A model generated the notes under the pieces. That model did not search any database. It had not been told where the DNA came from and worked only from the letters and a program-made list of their open reading frames with translations. Positions 16,596 through 24,964 of a DNA stretch of 64,000 nucleotides are shown piece by piece. Numbering within the stretch: position 1 is the stretch's first letter; every line of letters begins with the position of its first letter. The DNA is from Flavobacterium sp. ACN2 (lineage in GTDB: Bacteria; Bacteroidota; Bacteroidia; Flavobacteriales; Flavobacteriaceae). Made by a program: the position numbers and the translations under genes. The stretch covers positions 62,001 to 126,000 of the forward strand of contig NZ_MRCM01000014.1 of NCBI RefSeq assembly GCF_002303885.1. Direction: 5' to 3'.

Positions 16596-17207
16596 TTATT
16601 TTCCAAATGAATAGGAAACCCCTAACTGAAAATTAATATTTGTGTTATAATCTCCAAATAAATAATGGTTATTGGAGTCATTTTGATAATAATCGCTGCT
16701 TAAAACATCCAGCAGTCCTTTTTTAAATCGAGCTTCAAATGTCAAACCTGAAGGCAGGGCATAAGCAACTCCTAAAACCAAACCAAGATCATTTTGTGCT
16801 TTTCTAACCGCAAGATTATCATTCAATAAAATATCTAATGTTGGTCCTGCTTGAAACTGAATTCCTTGTGGCAGCGTAAACTTATTTATCATAGAAAGAG
16901 ACAAATAGTTGATGTCCAGATCTAAATGTTCTACTTTATTGGTCTGTGTATTTTCATCAAAATAATTTCGCGCAACATTATTAGAACCTTGTCTGCTGTA
17001 ATTAATTTCAGGCTGAAGGGAATAAATTCTTGTTATCTTAATTTCTGTAAAACCACCAGCATAAAAATCAGTTTTATAATCGGCGTGCATTTCAGAAATA
17101 GTAGAAAAACTAAATCCAGCTCTTAAACCTGGTTTAACTGATACTTGCGCTTGTATATTTAAAAGCGAGAAAAAAACAGCAATAAAGAAGAATATTCTTT
17201 TATTCAT
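16596..17207 (-). CDS. PorT-family outer membrane beta-barrel protein, paralogue A
   Basis: 203 residues with a signal peptide (FFIAVFFSLLNIQAQ) and alternating beta-strand pattern ending in an aromatic C-terminus (FQLGVSYSFGK), as in 8-stranded outer membrane barrels. Motifs VKPGLRAGFSFSTI, YAGGFTEIK and SLQPEINYSRQGSN recur in the next gene upstream, so the two are tandem duplicates. The location suggests an outer membrane role linked with pigment deposition, but the family is generic. Confidence 0.82.
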   Translation of the reverse strand: MNKRIFFFIAVFFSLLNIQAQVSVKPGLRAGFSFSTISEMHADYKTDFYAGGFTEIKITRIYSLQPEINYSRQGSNNVARNYFDENTQTNKVEHLDLDINYLSLSMINKFTLPQGIQFQAGPTLDILLNDNLAVRKAQNDLGLVLGVAYALPSGLTFEARFKKGLLDVLSSDYYQNDSNNHYLFGDYNTNINFQLGVSYSFGK

Positions 17208-17209
17208 TT

Positions 17210-17806
17210 TTATTTTGTTTTAAACGTATAACTAATTCCGATTTGGAAAACTTGATTTAAGATTACATCATTATAGTAATATCCATTATTGTCATAATCA
17301 TATCCGTTATAACCATAAATATCAATTAATCCTTGTTTAAGTCGAGCTTCAAAAGTTAAACCATTTGGCAAAGTATAACCAAGACCTCCAACAAATGCAA
17401 GATCAAAATCTTCAGGGTTAGTATTTATATAATTATCACTAACTTTTAAATCTAATGATGGTCCTGCCAATAGATGAAAACCTCCACCTCCAAAGTTAAA
17501 TTTTGCAACCGCTCCCAGTGTTATATAATTCAACTCATACTTTTCAGAATAATAACGGCCGTTTTCAAAATATCTTCCTTCATCACCTTGTCTAGAATAA
17601 TTTATCTCTGGTTGAACCGAGAAAAATTTATTGAATTTAATATTTACCAATCCACCAACATAGAAATCAGTTTTAGAGCTATTATCATCAATATTCGTTA
17701 ATGTTGATACATTCAAACCACCTCTTAGTCCTGGACTAACTTTTACTTGAGCTTCTGCTTGTATTCCGATTAATAAAACAAATGCAATTAAAACAAATTT
17801 TCTCAT
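17210..17806 (-). CDS. PorT-family outer membrane beta-barrel protein, paralogue B
   Basis: 198 residues: signal peptide (LIAFVLLIGIQAEAQ), then VKVSPGLRGGLNVSTL, DFYVGGLVNIKFNKFFSVQP, EINYSRQGDEGRYF, and a final strand FQIGISYTFKTK. It aligns along its whole length with the downstream neighbour, 2 bp away, indicating a local duplication. It has a Tyr/Asn/Asp-rich loop (YGYNGYDYDNNGYYYND) that the paralogue replaces with a shorter one. Function beyond an outer membrane barrel is unknown. Confidence 0.82.
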   Translation of the reverse strand: MRKFVLIAFVLLIGIQAEAQVKVSPGLRGGLNVSTLTNIDDNSSKTDFYVGGLVNIKFNKFFSVQPEINYSRQGDEGRYFENGRYYSEKYELNYITLGAVAKFNFGGGGFHLLAGPSLDLKVSDNYINTNPEDFDLAFVGGLGYTLPNGLTFEARLKQGLIDIYGYNGYDYDNNGYYYNDVILNQVFQIGISYTFKTK

Positions 17807-17843
17807 TTTGGGCTTGGTTTAAGTTTAGGATTAGTTTAAGTTT

Positions 17844-18479
17844 TTATTCTGATTTGAAATAATTCAGTTCGATTTTCAATTTTATATTCTGATGGATTAT
17901 CTGAATCCTTTCGGCAAAAATATTGTTTTCTGAACTGAAAAGCAGTGTAAATTTTTCTTTTGTTTGAGAAGCATGGACGATCTTTTCTAATTTCTGATCT
18001 TTTTTGGAGATAAAAATGTAATTGTCGCGTTTGCCATCTGCCGATTTGTAAATGTCATCCGATTCGTTTTCGAATTGTTCCTGAATCGAATATTCTTTCT
18101 TTAAAAGCAATCGGAAATCTTCTTTTAAAGTATTGATCAATATTTTTCGATCCAATTCAGACACAATCGAATTGACTTTAAAATCGGTTTCTGAAATTTC
18201 GAAATCCATTAATTTGTTTCCGAATTCGGTTGTAAAAACAATTCGGTGTGTGGTGTCATTTATTTTCTTGGCAATAAAAATTCCAGACAATTCATTTCCG
18301 TAAACACTAATGTTGGTTTTATAAACATAATCGGTTTTTGAGTCTGAAAAATACGGAACTGTATAAGACGTTTTGTCTAATTTTTTGGACGTATAATTTT
18401 TTGTGACTGAGCCACAAGAAATTAATACAATTGCCAGAAAGCAATTAATTAGTAAATACTGAATCGTCGATTTTTGCAT
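17844..18479 (-). CDS. Lipoprotein of unknown function in the pigment cluster
   Basis: 211 residues with a lipobox near residues 16-22 (AIVLISCGS, Cys22). The mature part is beta-rich with basic and acidic residues and no recognised motif. It overlaps the 3' end of the LolA-like gene by 35 bp, a longer overlap than the others in the cluster, so the two proteins are probably made in fixed proportion. A LolB-like outer membrane acceptor that works with the LolA-like carrier would fit the layout, but this is inference and not shown by a motif. Confidence 0.75.
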   Translation of the reverse strand: MQKSTIQYLLINCFLAIVLISCGSVTKNYTSKKLDKTSYTVPYFSDSKTDYVYKTNISVYGNELSGIFIAKKINDTTHRIVFTTEFGNKLMDFEISETDFKVNSIVSELDRKILINTLKEDFRLLLKKEYSIQEQFENESDDIYKSADGKRDNYIFISKKDQKLEKIVHASQTKEKFTLLFSSENNIFAERIQIIHQNIKLKIELNYFKSE

Positions 18480-19077
18480 TGATCACTTTATTTTTAAGTA
18501 CAATTCGGGTATAATCTTCAGATGATTCTAACAATTTTACCTGAACAACAGTCGATTCCTCTTTGTCAAAAGTCAATTCAATTTGTTTGATGTATTTTTT
18601 AAGTGTCGCATCTTTCGGAATAAATTTCGCCAGATTCTGACCTTTCAATTTAAAATACGAAATCGTAAATTCTTTATCGTCAAACATATTGCCGCTTACG
18701 CTTCCCACAATCAATTTATTAATTCGGGCAAAGATTTTACTGTTTCCAATATCAACCGCGCTTTTCTTTCCTTCATCGTTAATCAGGATTTTTCCGTTCT
18801 TGAAAGTGATGCTGTAGTTGTACGGTTTTTTATATTGCCATTGAAGTAAAGCAGGTTCTTTAAAAACCATTTTTCCTGAAGTTTCAATGTCTTTTGATAA
18901 AAAATCTAAATGTTTATACTGAACAAAATCAGTAGTCAAAGTCTTGATTTTTTTGGCCACCACATTTACGTCTTGTTTAAAAGAAGCAATTTCGGCATCG
19001 GTCATTTTTTGTTCCTGCGCCGATAAATGGAAACCGCTGATAATTAAAAATAAGAAAAGATATATTTTAGTTTGCAT
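18445..19077 (-). CDS. LolA-like outer membrane carrier protein
   Basis: 210 residues, signal peptide (LFLFLIISGFHLSAQ), then the LolA pattern: a first helix with IKTLTTDFVQYKHLDFL, strand SGKMVFKEPALLQWQYKKP, YNYSITFKNGKILINDEGKK, and alternating strands to the end. LolA carries lipoproteins across the periplasm in a hydrophobic half-barrel. LolA-like genes are standard parts of aryl polyene clusters, where they are thought to carry the pigment lipid. It overlaps both neighbours (35 bp downstream, 11 bp upstream). Confidence 0.85.
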   Translation of the reverse strand: MQTKIYLFLFLIISGFHLSAQEQKMTDAEIASFKQDVNVVAKKIKTLTTDFVQYKHLDFLSKDIETSGKMVFKEPALLQWQYKKPYNYSITFKNGKILINDEGKKSAVDIGNSKIFARINKLIVGSVSGNMFDDKEFTISYFKLKGQNLAKFIPKDATLKKYIKQIELTFDKEESTVVQVKLLESSEDYTRIVLKNKVINAKIDDSVFTN

Positions 19078-19843
19078 AAGCTTTAAGATTCAAAAGTTCT
19101 TCGATCGAAATGACTTGATAATTATTTTGCTGTAAAAATTGCAAAAACTGTTCCAGTACCAAAACCGAATGTTTGCCTGTATCATGCAAAAGTACAATTC
19201 CACCGGGAGAAATATGTTGAATTAACCGATTGAAAATTAATTCCTGATTTTGGGTTCCTCCGTCAAGCGAACGAATATTCCAGCCTATTGTTTTATGTCC
19301 GGTTACTTCTAAAGCTCTTCTAATCGAAGGTGTCGTAACTCCATAGGGCGGACGAAAGAAGTTTATTTTTTTGGAAGTGAATTTTTCCAGAAGCGCGTCT
19401 GTTTTCTGAAGTTCTTCGGTTATTTTTTTAGCATTATAAAAATCAAAAAACTTAGAATGTGAATAAGAATGATTTCCAACTAAATGACCATCGTCAATTA
19501 CTTTCTGGAGAATTTCAGGATGCGTTTCGATGTTGTTTCCAATGCAGAAAAAAGTCGCTTTAGCATTGTATTTTTTCAAAAGTTCCAAAACTTCCAAAGT
19601 GTAAATACTTGGACCATCATCAAAAGTGAGTGCAATTTTTTTTTCGATTTCTAACGGATTACTGCAAAAAGCTTTTACATGATAATTGGAAGAAATTCGT
19701 GCAGATCCAAAAGCATTTATTCCGATCCAAACGAGAATTATAACAATAAACCACAGAAAATGAATTGCGTTATACAGATTCAGGAGAAACAATAAAAGCA
19801 ATAAAAAGATAAAAAACAGCGATATGTTTTTGTGCGTTATCAT
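19067..19843 (-). CDS. NodB-type polysaccharide deacetylase, membrane anchored
   Basis: 258 residues. Two hydrophobic segments (about residues 8-25 and 28-46) precede a NodB domain with all metal-site motifs: LTFDDGPS (Asp-Asp), GNHSYSH (His-His), FRPPYG and a late LLHDTG. These enzymes remove N-acetyl or other acyl groups from sugars with a divalent metal. It overlaps the chain-length-factor-like gene by 4 bp. Together with the glycosyltransferase it hints that a sugar takes part in the final molecule or its export; the substrate is unknown. Confidence 0.88.
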   Translation of the reverse strand: MITHKNISLFFIFLLLLLFLLNLYNAIHFLWFIVIILVWIGINAFGSARISSNYHVKAFCSNPLEIEKKIALTFDDGPSIYTLEVLELLKKYNAKATFFCIGNNIETHPEILQKVIDDGHLVGNHSYSHSKFFDFYNAKKITEELQKTDALLEKFTSKKINFFRPPYGVTTPSIRRALEVTGHKTIGWNIRSLDGGTQNQELIFNRLIQHISPGGIVLLHDTGKHSVLVLEQFLQFLQQNNYQVISIEELLNLKAYAN

Positions 19844-20904
19844 TTTGACAGCAGCGTAAAACTATGGTTTTTTCCGTTTAATTGATTGTATAATAAAATC
19901 GTTTTGTACTCTGATTTTTCAACATCATTTACTTTTGTAATTTCAGGAATTTCCTGAGTTTTCAAAATTTTAGAAGCCATCCAAAAAGCAAAAGCCGAAG
20001 CCGTATCGTATTCTCCGCTCAAATGTTTGTAATATAAAATAGGAGTTTGAGCAAACGAATTTTCGGCAAGATTTCTATAATAATTCTCAAAATCAGCATT
20101 TCCGTCAAAACCTAAAACAAGAGCATCTACATCTGAAATTTGTAAATGATTGGATTTTAAGAACGAAATAACTGCTGCTTCAACTTCATTTTCTTCCAGC
20201 GTATTTACAATAGAAACATCTAGAAGTTCGGCATAAGTGTTTTCTTTTCTTTCGTTTTCTAAAACAAAAAAATTGGCACCTTCACCATACACAGCACCGC
20301 TCGTTGTAGAATTTAAAACGTCATAGGGAGCAGTATCATCTGCTTTAATGCGACCGTTTAGTTTAAAAAGAGAAGTAGTGTAATCGCCATTTTCGTCAAC
20401 ACCGCCCACTAAAATTGAATTGACTTCTGCTTCTTCAATCTGCATTTTGGCATCAATAAGAGCCGACTCAAAAGAGACCGCGCCATTCACGTAAGTAAAA
20501 TTATAACCTTTACATTGCTGTAAAAGTGCAATCTGCGCTCCAACTGTATTGTGAGTAGACTGAATGAAAGAAGTCGGAGTTAAAAACTCTTCGTTATTAT
20601 CTAAAATACTTTTCAGGAATTTTTCAGAATCTTCGATACAGCCTAAACCAGTTCCGGTAATAATCGCATCGACATTTTCAATATTAGCATCTTTCATGGC
20701 TAATGCCGAAGCTACGATTCCGTTTTTTACACCTTTTGCCATACGTCGGCTGGCAGCAGGCGAAATATATTCTTTGTATGCTGGCGGAACAATTGCCAGT
20801 ACATTTTCGTCATGATTCACAACAGCTTCTTCCAAAAAAACAGTATCAAATGTTTTTTGAGTCGAAATACAGCCTACTCCATTTATATATGTTTTTTTTG
20901 TCAT
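19840..20904 (-). CDS. Beta-ketoacyl synthase-like chain length factor lacking the active-site Cys
   Basis: 354 residues with the thiolase-fold layout of KAS II enzymes (TSFIQSTHNTVGAQIALLQQ, SFESALIDAKMQIEEAEVNS, ILVGGVDENGDY), but the nucleophile-elbow Cys is missing: the position reads YVNGAVSFESA (residues 138-148). The HGTxT motif is also absent, while a late KHLSGEYDTASA (third-motif position) remains. This is the pattern of a chain length factor that pairs with an active ketosynthase. The partner is probably the gene directly upstream, which overlaps it by one base. Confidence 0.85.
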   Translation of the reverse strand: MTKKTYINGVGCISTQKTFDTVFLEEAVVNHDENVLAIVPPAYKEYISPAASRRMAKGVKNGIVASALAMKDANIENVDAIITGTGLGCIEDSEKFLKSILDNNEEFLTPTSFIQSTHNTVGAQIALLQQCKGYNFTYVNGAVSFESALIDAKMQIEEAEVNSILVGGVDENGDYTTSLFKLNGRIKADDTAPYDVLNSTTSGAVYGEGANFFVLENERKENTYAELLDVSIVNTLEENEVEAAVISFLKSNHLQISDVDALVLGFDGNADFENYYRNLAENSFAQTPILYYKHLSGEYDTASAFAFWMASKILKTQEIPEITKVNDVEKSEYKTILLYNQLNGKNHSFTLLSK

Positions 20905-22103
20905 TAGCTTTTTGAAAATATAAGAGTTGAACAGTTTCCTCCAAAACCAAAAGAGTTAGATAAAACATGTTCGATGTTTTTATTTTTTAATGAAGTCTGT
21001 GGTTTCAAGTCAAATTCTTCCATCGGAACTTCAAAATTCAAATTTGGGTAAACCACATTATTCTGAATTGCCAAAACACTGTAAACAGCTTCAATTGCTG
21101 CCGCCGCTGCTAAAGTATGTCCGGTAAAAGGTTTTGTAGAACTGAAATCTGGAACTTTTTCGTTTTCATAAATTCGGAGCAAAGCTCTTCCTTCAGATAA
21201 ATCGTTGTTTGGTGTTGCTGTCCCATGAACATTGATGTAATCAATTTCAGAAGGTTTTAAACCCGAAACTTCAAACGCTTTTTTCATGGCCAAATAAGCG
21301 CCTTCTCCATTTTCTGAAGAAGCGGTTTGGTGAAAAGCGTCGTTGGCATTTCCATAACCAGAAACTCTTGCCAGGACTTTTTTGTTTTGCTTTTCAACAA
21401 TTTCATCCGATTCTAAAACTAAAAATGCCGCCGCTTCTCCAAGATTTAATCCTTTTCTAGTGTTGTCAAAAGGTTTGTTATAATCGTCAGATAAAATCAT
21501 AAGAGTCTTAAATCCGTTGATGGTGAATTTTGCCAAAGCATCGGCTCCGCCCACAATTACTCGATCTAGTTTTCCCGTTTTGATTAATCTTGCGCCCAAC
21601 ATAATCGAATTGGCTGCAGAAGAACAAGCCGTACTAATGGTCGTTACCATTCCTTTTAAACCTAATTCTTCAGCAATTTTTTCGGCAACATCGCCGCCAT
21701 CGTGGCAAGTAATGTACTTGATCAATTCTGGTTTTTCGAAATAATCGTAATAATGTCTTTCCGTCATGTCCATTCCGCCCACACTTGTCGCCGAAATAAG
21801 TCCCGTTCTAAATTCATTTATATCGGTAATGCTGGCATTTTCAACAGCTTGTTTCGCTGCCAAAGTGCCAATCATAGCGGTTCTGGAGAAATTATTATTC
21901 TCATTTAATTTCAGTTCATCAACAAGATCTTCGTTGGTTTTTTTGATCTCACCAACTTTGATAACATCTGCGTGAACAGTCGAAATATTTTGAATACGAG
22001 AAATACCGATTTTGTTTTCGGTCAGCGAAATATAATTTTCCTCAACCGAATTACCAATCGCAGAGATAATTCCCATTCCCGTTATTGCAACACCTCTTGC
22101 CAT
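20904..22103 (-). CDS. Beta-ketoacyl-ACP synthase (KAS II type), partner of the chain length factor
   Basis: 399 residues with a full Cys-His-His triad: Cys160 in ISTACSSAANS, His293 in NVHGTATPNND and His329 in FTGHTLAAAAA. It condenses malonyl-ACP with a growing acyl chain. Its stop codon overlaps the start of the Cys-less paralogue, a typical KS/CLF arrangement known from type II polyketide and aryl polyene systems (ApeO/ApeC-like). It is expected to elongate 4-coumaroyl to the polyene. It begins a transcription block separated from the ACP gene by a long inverted repeat. Confidence 0.9.
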   Translation of the reverse strand: MARGVAITGMGIISAIGNSVEENYISLTENKIGISRIQNISTVHADVIKVGEIKKTNEDLVDELKLNENNNFSRTAMIGTLAAKQAVENASITDINEFRTGLISATSVGGMDMTERHYYDYFEKPELIKYITCHDGGDVAEKIAEELGLKGMVTTISTACSSAANSIMLGARLIKTGKLDRVIVGGADALAKFTINGFKTLMILSDDYNKPFDNTRKGLNLGEAAAFLVLESDEIVEKQNKKVLARVSGYGNANDAFHQTASSENGEGAYLAMKKAFEVSGLKPSEIDYINVHGTATPNNDLSEGRALLRIYENEKVPDFSSTKPFTGHTLAAAAAIEAVYSVLAIQNNVVYPNLNFEVPMEEFDLKPQTSLKNKNIEHVLSNSFGFGGNCSTLIFSKS

Positions 22104-22241
22104 TTTAGATTTTAGATTTATGATTTTAGATTCTTAGAACTTTGTCAAAGTTTTAAACTTTGACAAAGTTGACGGATTTTTAAACATTTAAAATTTTAGA
22201 TTCAGGATGGAATCTAAAATCTAAAGTCTAAAATCTGAAAT
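22104..22241. repeat. Intergenic inverted repeat with a central 33-bp palindrome
   Basis: Centre: arms 22138-22153 and 22155-22170 are perfectly complementary (AACTTTGTCAAAGTTT, single-base loop). It is flanked by approximate outer arms made of repeated TTTAGATT/AATCTAAA units (22104-22135 and 22200-22240). It lies between the ACP and ketosynthase genes inside one minus-strand series, so it may form a strong RNA hairpin that alters the ratio of upstream to downstream message. Confidence 0.8.
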
Positions 22242-22499
22242 CTATTTAGTTCTATTTGCGCTGATATACGCCGCCATAGTTTCGATAGACTGGAAAATAG
22301 ATTTCCCTTCTTTCGGATCTACTAATTTAATTCCGTAATCTTTATCTAAAATCACGATCAATTCAAGTGCATCAATCGAGTCTAAACCTAAACCGTCTCC
22401 AAACAAAGGATCGTTATCAGCAATGTCTGCGATTGTGATATCTTCAAGGTTTAAAGTAGTAATGATTTTATTTTTTAATTCTTCTTTTAATGCTTCCAT
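22242..22499 (-). CDS. Acyl carrier protein (first of two)
   Basis: 85 residues, four-helix ACP. Ser41 in GLGLDSIDALEL is the phosphopantetheine site. The protein is acidic and has the usual length. It is next to the truncated ketosynthase-like gene and upstream of the KS/CLF pair, so it is likely the carrier of the aryl polyene chain. A second ACP at 34023-34277 has DSLD in place of DSID, and the two are probably dedicated to different chains (polyene versus resorcinol); this division is inference. Confidence 0.93.
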   Translation of the reverse strand: MEALKEELKNKIITTLNLEDITIADIADNDPLFGDGLGLDSIDALELIVILDKDYGIKLVDPKEGKSIFQSIETMAAYISANRTK

Positions 22500-22501
22500 G
22501 A

Positions 22502-23119
22502 TTATTTATTATATAATGTATTGATAGTTTCGTTTGTATATTTCTCGTTTTCTTCCTTGTTGATAAGGCAAAGAAAAGCTTTATAATTGTCATTAAAAAA
22601 TTCTACCCAGCCACACAAAACAGAATCAGCTTTATTTGTGTTTAACAAAATCTCCGAATAGTTCCACAAAAACTCTGAATTGAAAGCATCAAATATAAAG
22701 AAAGAATTCTCACTTTTAAGCTGATGGCGGATACTTATTTCGCCCAGACAAATATTTGGCAGCGTGTAAACAAAAACCGCCGGACTTGGAAAATAGTTTT
22801 CTTTGTCTGAAATCGATTCCTGATATTTTACATCGGTATCTAAACTGGAGGATTTATTGGCTAAAACCAAAGCAATATTGTTTTCTTGCTCAGCCGAAGT
22901 TATCGGACTCAAAAGCAATTCTGATCCTAAAAAAGCCAGTTTACTCAAAGCGTCCATCTTGAAAAACTTTGGATATTGCATTTCAAAATTACGATAGGCT
23001 TGTTTGGAGAAATCAGCAAAATCTGTTGGTTCAATTTTGAATACAGAAGCTCCGTTCAAAACAATTTCGTTGTTTTGAATGGTGATATAGGATTGTATGT
23101 AGGTTTTGTATTGAGTCAT
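22502..23119 (-). CDS. Ketoacyl-synthase N-terminal-like protein without catalytic residues
   Basis: 205 residues. The part around residues 45-85 (FFKMDALSKLAFLGSELLLS, then NIALVLANKSSSLDTD) resembles the N-terminal half of KAS II proteins, as in the beta-ketoacyl synthase N-terminal-like (PF13723-type) proteins of aryl polyene clusters. The Cys and both His motifs are missing, and the protein ends where the second thiolase half would begin. It may be a structural or priming subunit of the polyene synthase. The gene stops 2 bp before the ACP start. The family call is from recall and is moderate. Confidence 0.65.
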   Translation of the reverse strand: MTQYKTYIQSYITIQNNEIVLNGASVFKIEPTDFADFSKQAYRNFEMQYPKFFKMDALSKLAFLGSELLLSPITSAEQENNIALVLANKSSSLDTDVKYQESISDKENYFPSPAVFVYTLPNICLGEISIRHQLKSENSFFIFDAFNSEFLWNYSEILLNTNKADSVLCGWVEFFNDNYKAFLCLINKEENEKYTNETINTLYNK

Positions 23120-23139
23120 TTTTTAATAACGAATTCAAG

Positions 23140-23823
23140 TTATGAATCCCAAAGATGAATAATTTTATTTACTTTCCATTTCCCTGCCTTATTTTCAATT
23201 AAAACAAGAAAACCTCTTCCGCATTTTCCACCACCACATGAAGCACCAGCTGATAAAATTCCTGATTTTTTTGTTTTGTCAAATTGAATTCTAGATATAA
23301 AAATAGTTCCAACAGGTATCAAAGAATTACTTTTATCATTTAAGTTCCATTCTTTTTCATGAAGATATTTGGAAGTATTTTCAAAACGAAACTTTTTATT
23401 ATTCTTAAAAGGTTTTAAATCAAATTTAAATTCTTCGCCTTCTTTTAAAGTGTCATAAGTAAAGTTTGAAAGATTAACTTCTTTAGAAATCATTTCTGTT
23501 TCGAAAGAACTAATCTTTCCAACACGATCATATACGCCTAATAAGATTCTTTTTTTAATGTTTTTTATGCTGTCTTTATACTGTAAATATTTCTTTAATT
23601 CTGCAGCATGTCCTGTGGTATCTATTTTATTTGTTTTAGAACTAAATAATGGAGGTGGTGGTCCAAGCATCATTCTTCGATCCATATAAATAGAATCTAC
23701 AATTTCGACAAAAACACTATTTAAAACCTCTTTTTCAAATTCAGATTCAGGCACTTCTTTCTTCTTACATCCAAAAGTTGAAAGAAGAACTAGAGTTATA
23801 AATATGAGTTTTGATAGTTTCAT
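23140..23823 (-). CDS. Lipoprotein of unknown function between ketosynthase genes
   Basis: 227 residues with a clear lipobox (LVLLSTFGCKKK, Cys19). The mature part has a proline cluster (GPPPPLF) and a C-terminal Cys/Gly stretch (GASCGGGKCGRGFLVL). No known family is recognised. It starts 1 bp after the stop of the upstream ketosynthase and lies within the synthase operon, although a lipoprotein has no obvious part in cytoplasmic chain elongation. It may be a late insertion into the operon, or a membrane anchor for the pathway. Confidence 0.75.
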   Translation of the reverse strand: MKLSKLIFITLVLLSTFGCKKKEVPESEFEKEVLNSVFVEIVDSIYMDRRMMLGPPPPLFSSKTNKIDTTGHAAELKKYLQYKDSIKNIKKRILLGVYDRVGKISSFETEMISKEVNLSNFTYDTLKEGEEFKFDLKPFKNNKKFRFENTSKYLHEKEWNLNDKSNSLIPVGTIFISRIQFDKTKKSGILSAGASCGGGKCGRGFLVLIENKAGKWKVNKIIHLWDS

Positions 23824-23824
23824 A

Positions 23825-24964
23825 TTATTTCACTTTCTCAAAAACCACAGCCGTATTACAACCTCCAAATCCAGAAGCCGTTTTCAGGAAATATTCAATT
23901 TTCTTTTCTTCATTTTTCTCAATAACATTGATAGCTTCACTAACTCCAATTTCATCAAAACCTTTCGATTCAAAAAGTTTATTTTGATTAGCAGATTCTA
24001 TCGCAATTACCGTTTCCAATAATCCCGAAGCGCCAAGTGTATGACCGTAAAATCCTTTTAAACTATTAACGGGAACATTTTGTAAATCTAAACGAGTTAG
24101 AGCAATCGCTTCCATTTCGTCGTTATAAGGCGTTGCGGTTCCGTGGGCTGAGATATAATCTAATTTGTTCGCCTCAATTTGTGCTTCTTTTAAAGCATTC
24201 TGAATACTTCTGAACAAACCTTCACCCGTTCTTGAAGGACCCGAAATATGATTCGCATCGTTTATCGAACTGTCTCCGATAACTTTTATTTTAGCTTTTT
24301 TAGCTTCCGCCGAAATTAAAACTGCTGCTGTCGCTTCGCCTAAACTTACGCCGGTTCTGTTTTTAGAATACGGTTTACAAGGTTGGTCGCTCATTGCCTG
24401 AAATGCATTAAAACCAGATAAAACAAATTCTGAAACTTCGTCGCCAGCGACCACAAAAATGTTGTCATAAAGTTCTGATTGAATCATTCTTTTGGCAACA
24501 GAAACCGCCAAAATTCCAGAAACGCAAGCATTTGAAACTACAATTGGTTGTGTTTGAAACCCAAAGAAATCGGCAACGTTTTTAGCTAAAACATCTAAAT
24601 GTGCATTGTTAAAACTTTCTTCAGAATCATTTGCTAGAGCGGTTACATTTCCTTTTGTGGTAGAAAGTATAAAAGCGGTTTTTGAATTTAATTCGATGTT
24701 TGAATTTTTGATAATGGGCTCCAAAGCCAAAATCATCATTTTCTCTAAACGGGAATATTTTGTCTCAGTGCTGATTTTTGAAAAAGCACTGTTTATTTTT
24801 TCCTCAGAAATAATCGAAGCATAAAACGGATTCGGCATAAGAGAAACATCACTATGAAGCTGAATTCCAGAATCACCACGAAGAATGGCGCTGATATTAG
24901 ATTCAACATCAAAACCTAAAGGCGTGATACAATTCGTTTCTGTAATGTATATTTCTCTTATCAT
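23825..24964 (-). CDS. Beta-ketoacyl-ACP synthase (KAS I/II type)
   Basis: 379 residues, complete triad: Cys147 (VVSNACVSGIL), His274 (SAHGTATPYND) and His308 (GFYGHTLGASG). It is shorter than FabF by about 30 residues. It overlaps the downstream end of a lipoprotein gene by 4 bp and is close to the ACP. One of three active KAS-type enzymes in the cluster; which chain it extends (polyene or the acyl precursor of the resorcinol) cannot be decided from sequence. Confidence 0.89.
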   Translation of the reverse strand: MIREIYITETNCITPLGFDVESNISAILRGDSGIQLHSDVSLMPNPFYASIISEEKINSAFSKISTETKYSRLEKMMILALEPIIKNSNIELNSKTAFILSTTKGNVTALANDSEESFNNAHLDVLAKNVADFFGFQTQPIVVSNACVSGILAVSVAKRMIQSELYDNIFVVAGDEVSEFVLSGFNAFQAMSDQPCKPYSKNRTGVSLGEATAAVLISAEAKKAKIKVIGDSSINDANHISGPSRTGEGLFRSIQNALKEAQIEANKLDYISAHGTATPYNDEMEAIALTRLDLQNVPVNSLKGFYGHTLGASGLLETVIAIESANQNKLFESKGFDEIGVSEAINVIEKNEEKKIEYFLKTASGFGGCNTAVVFEKVK

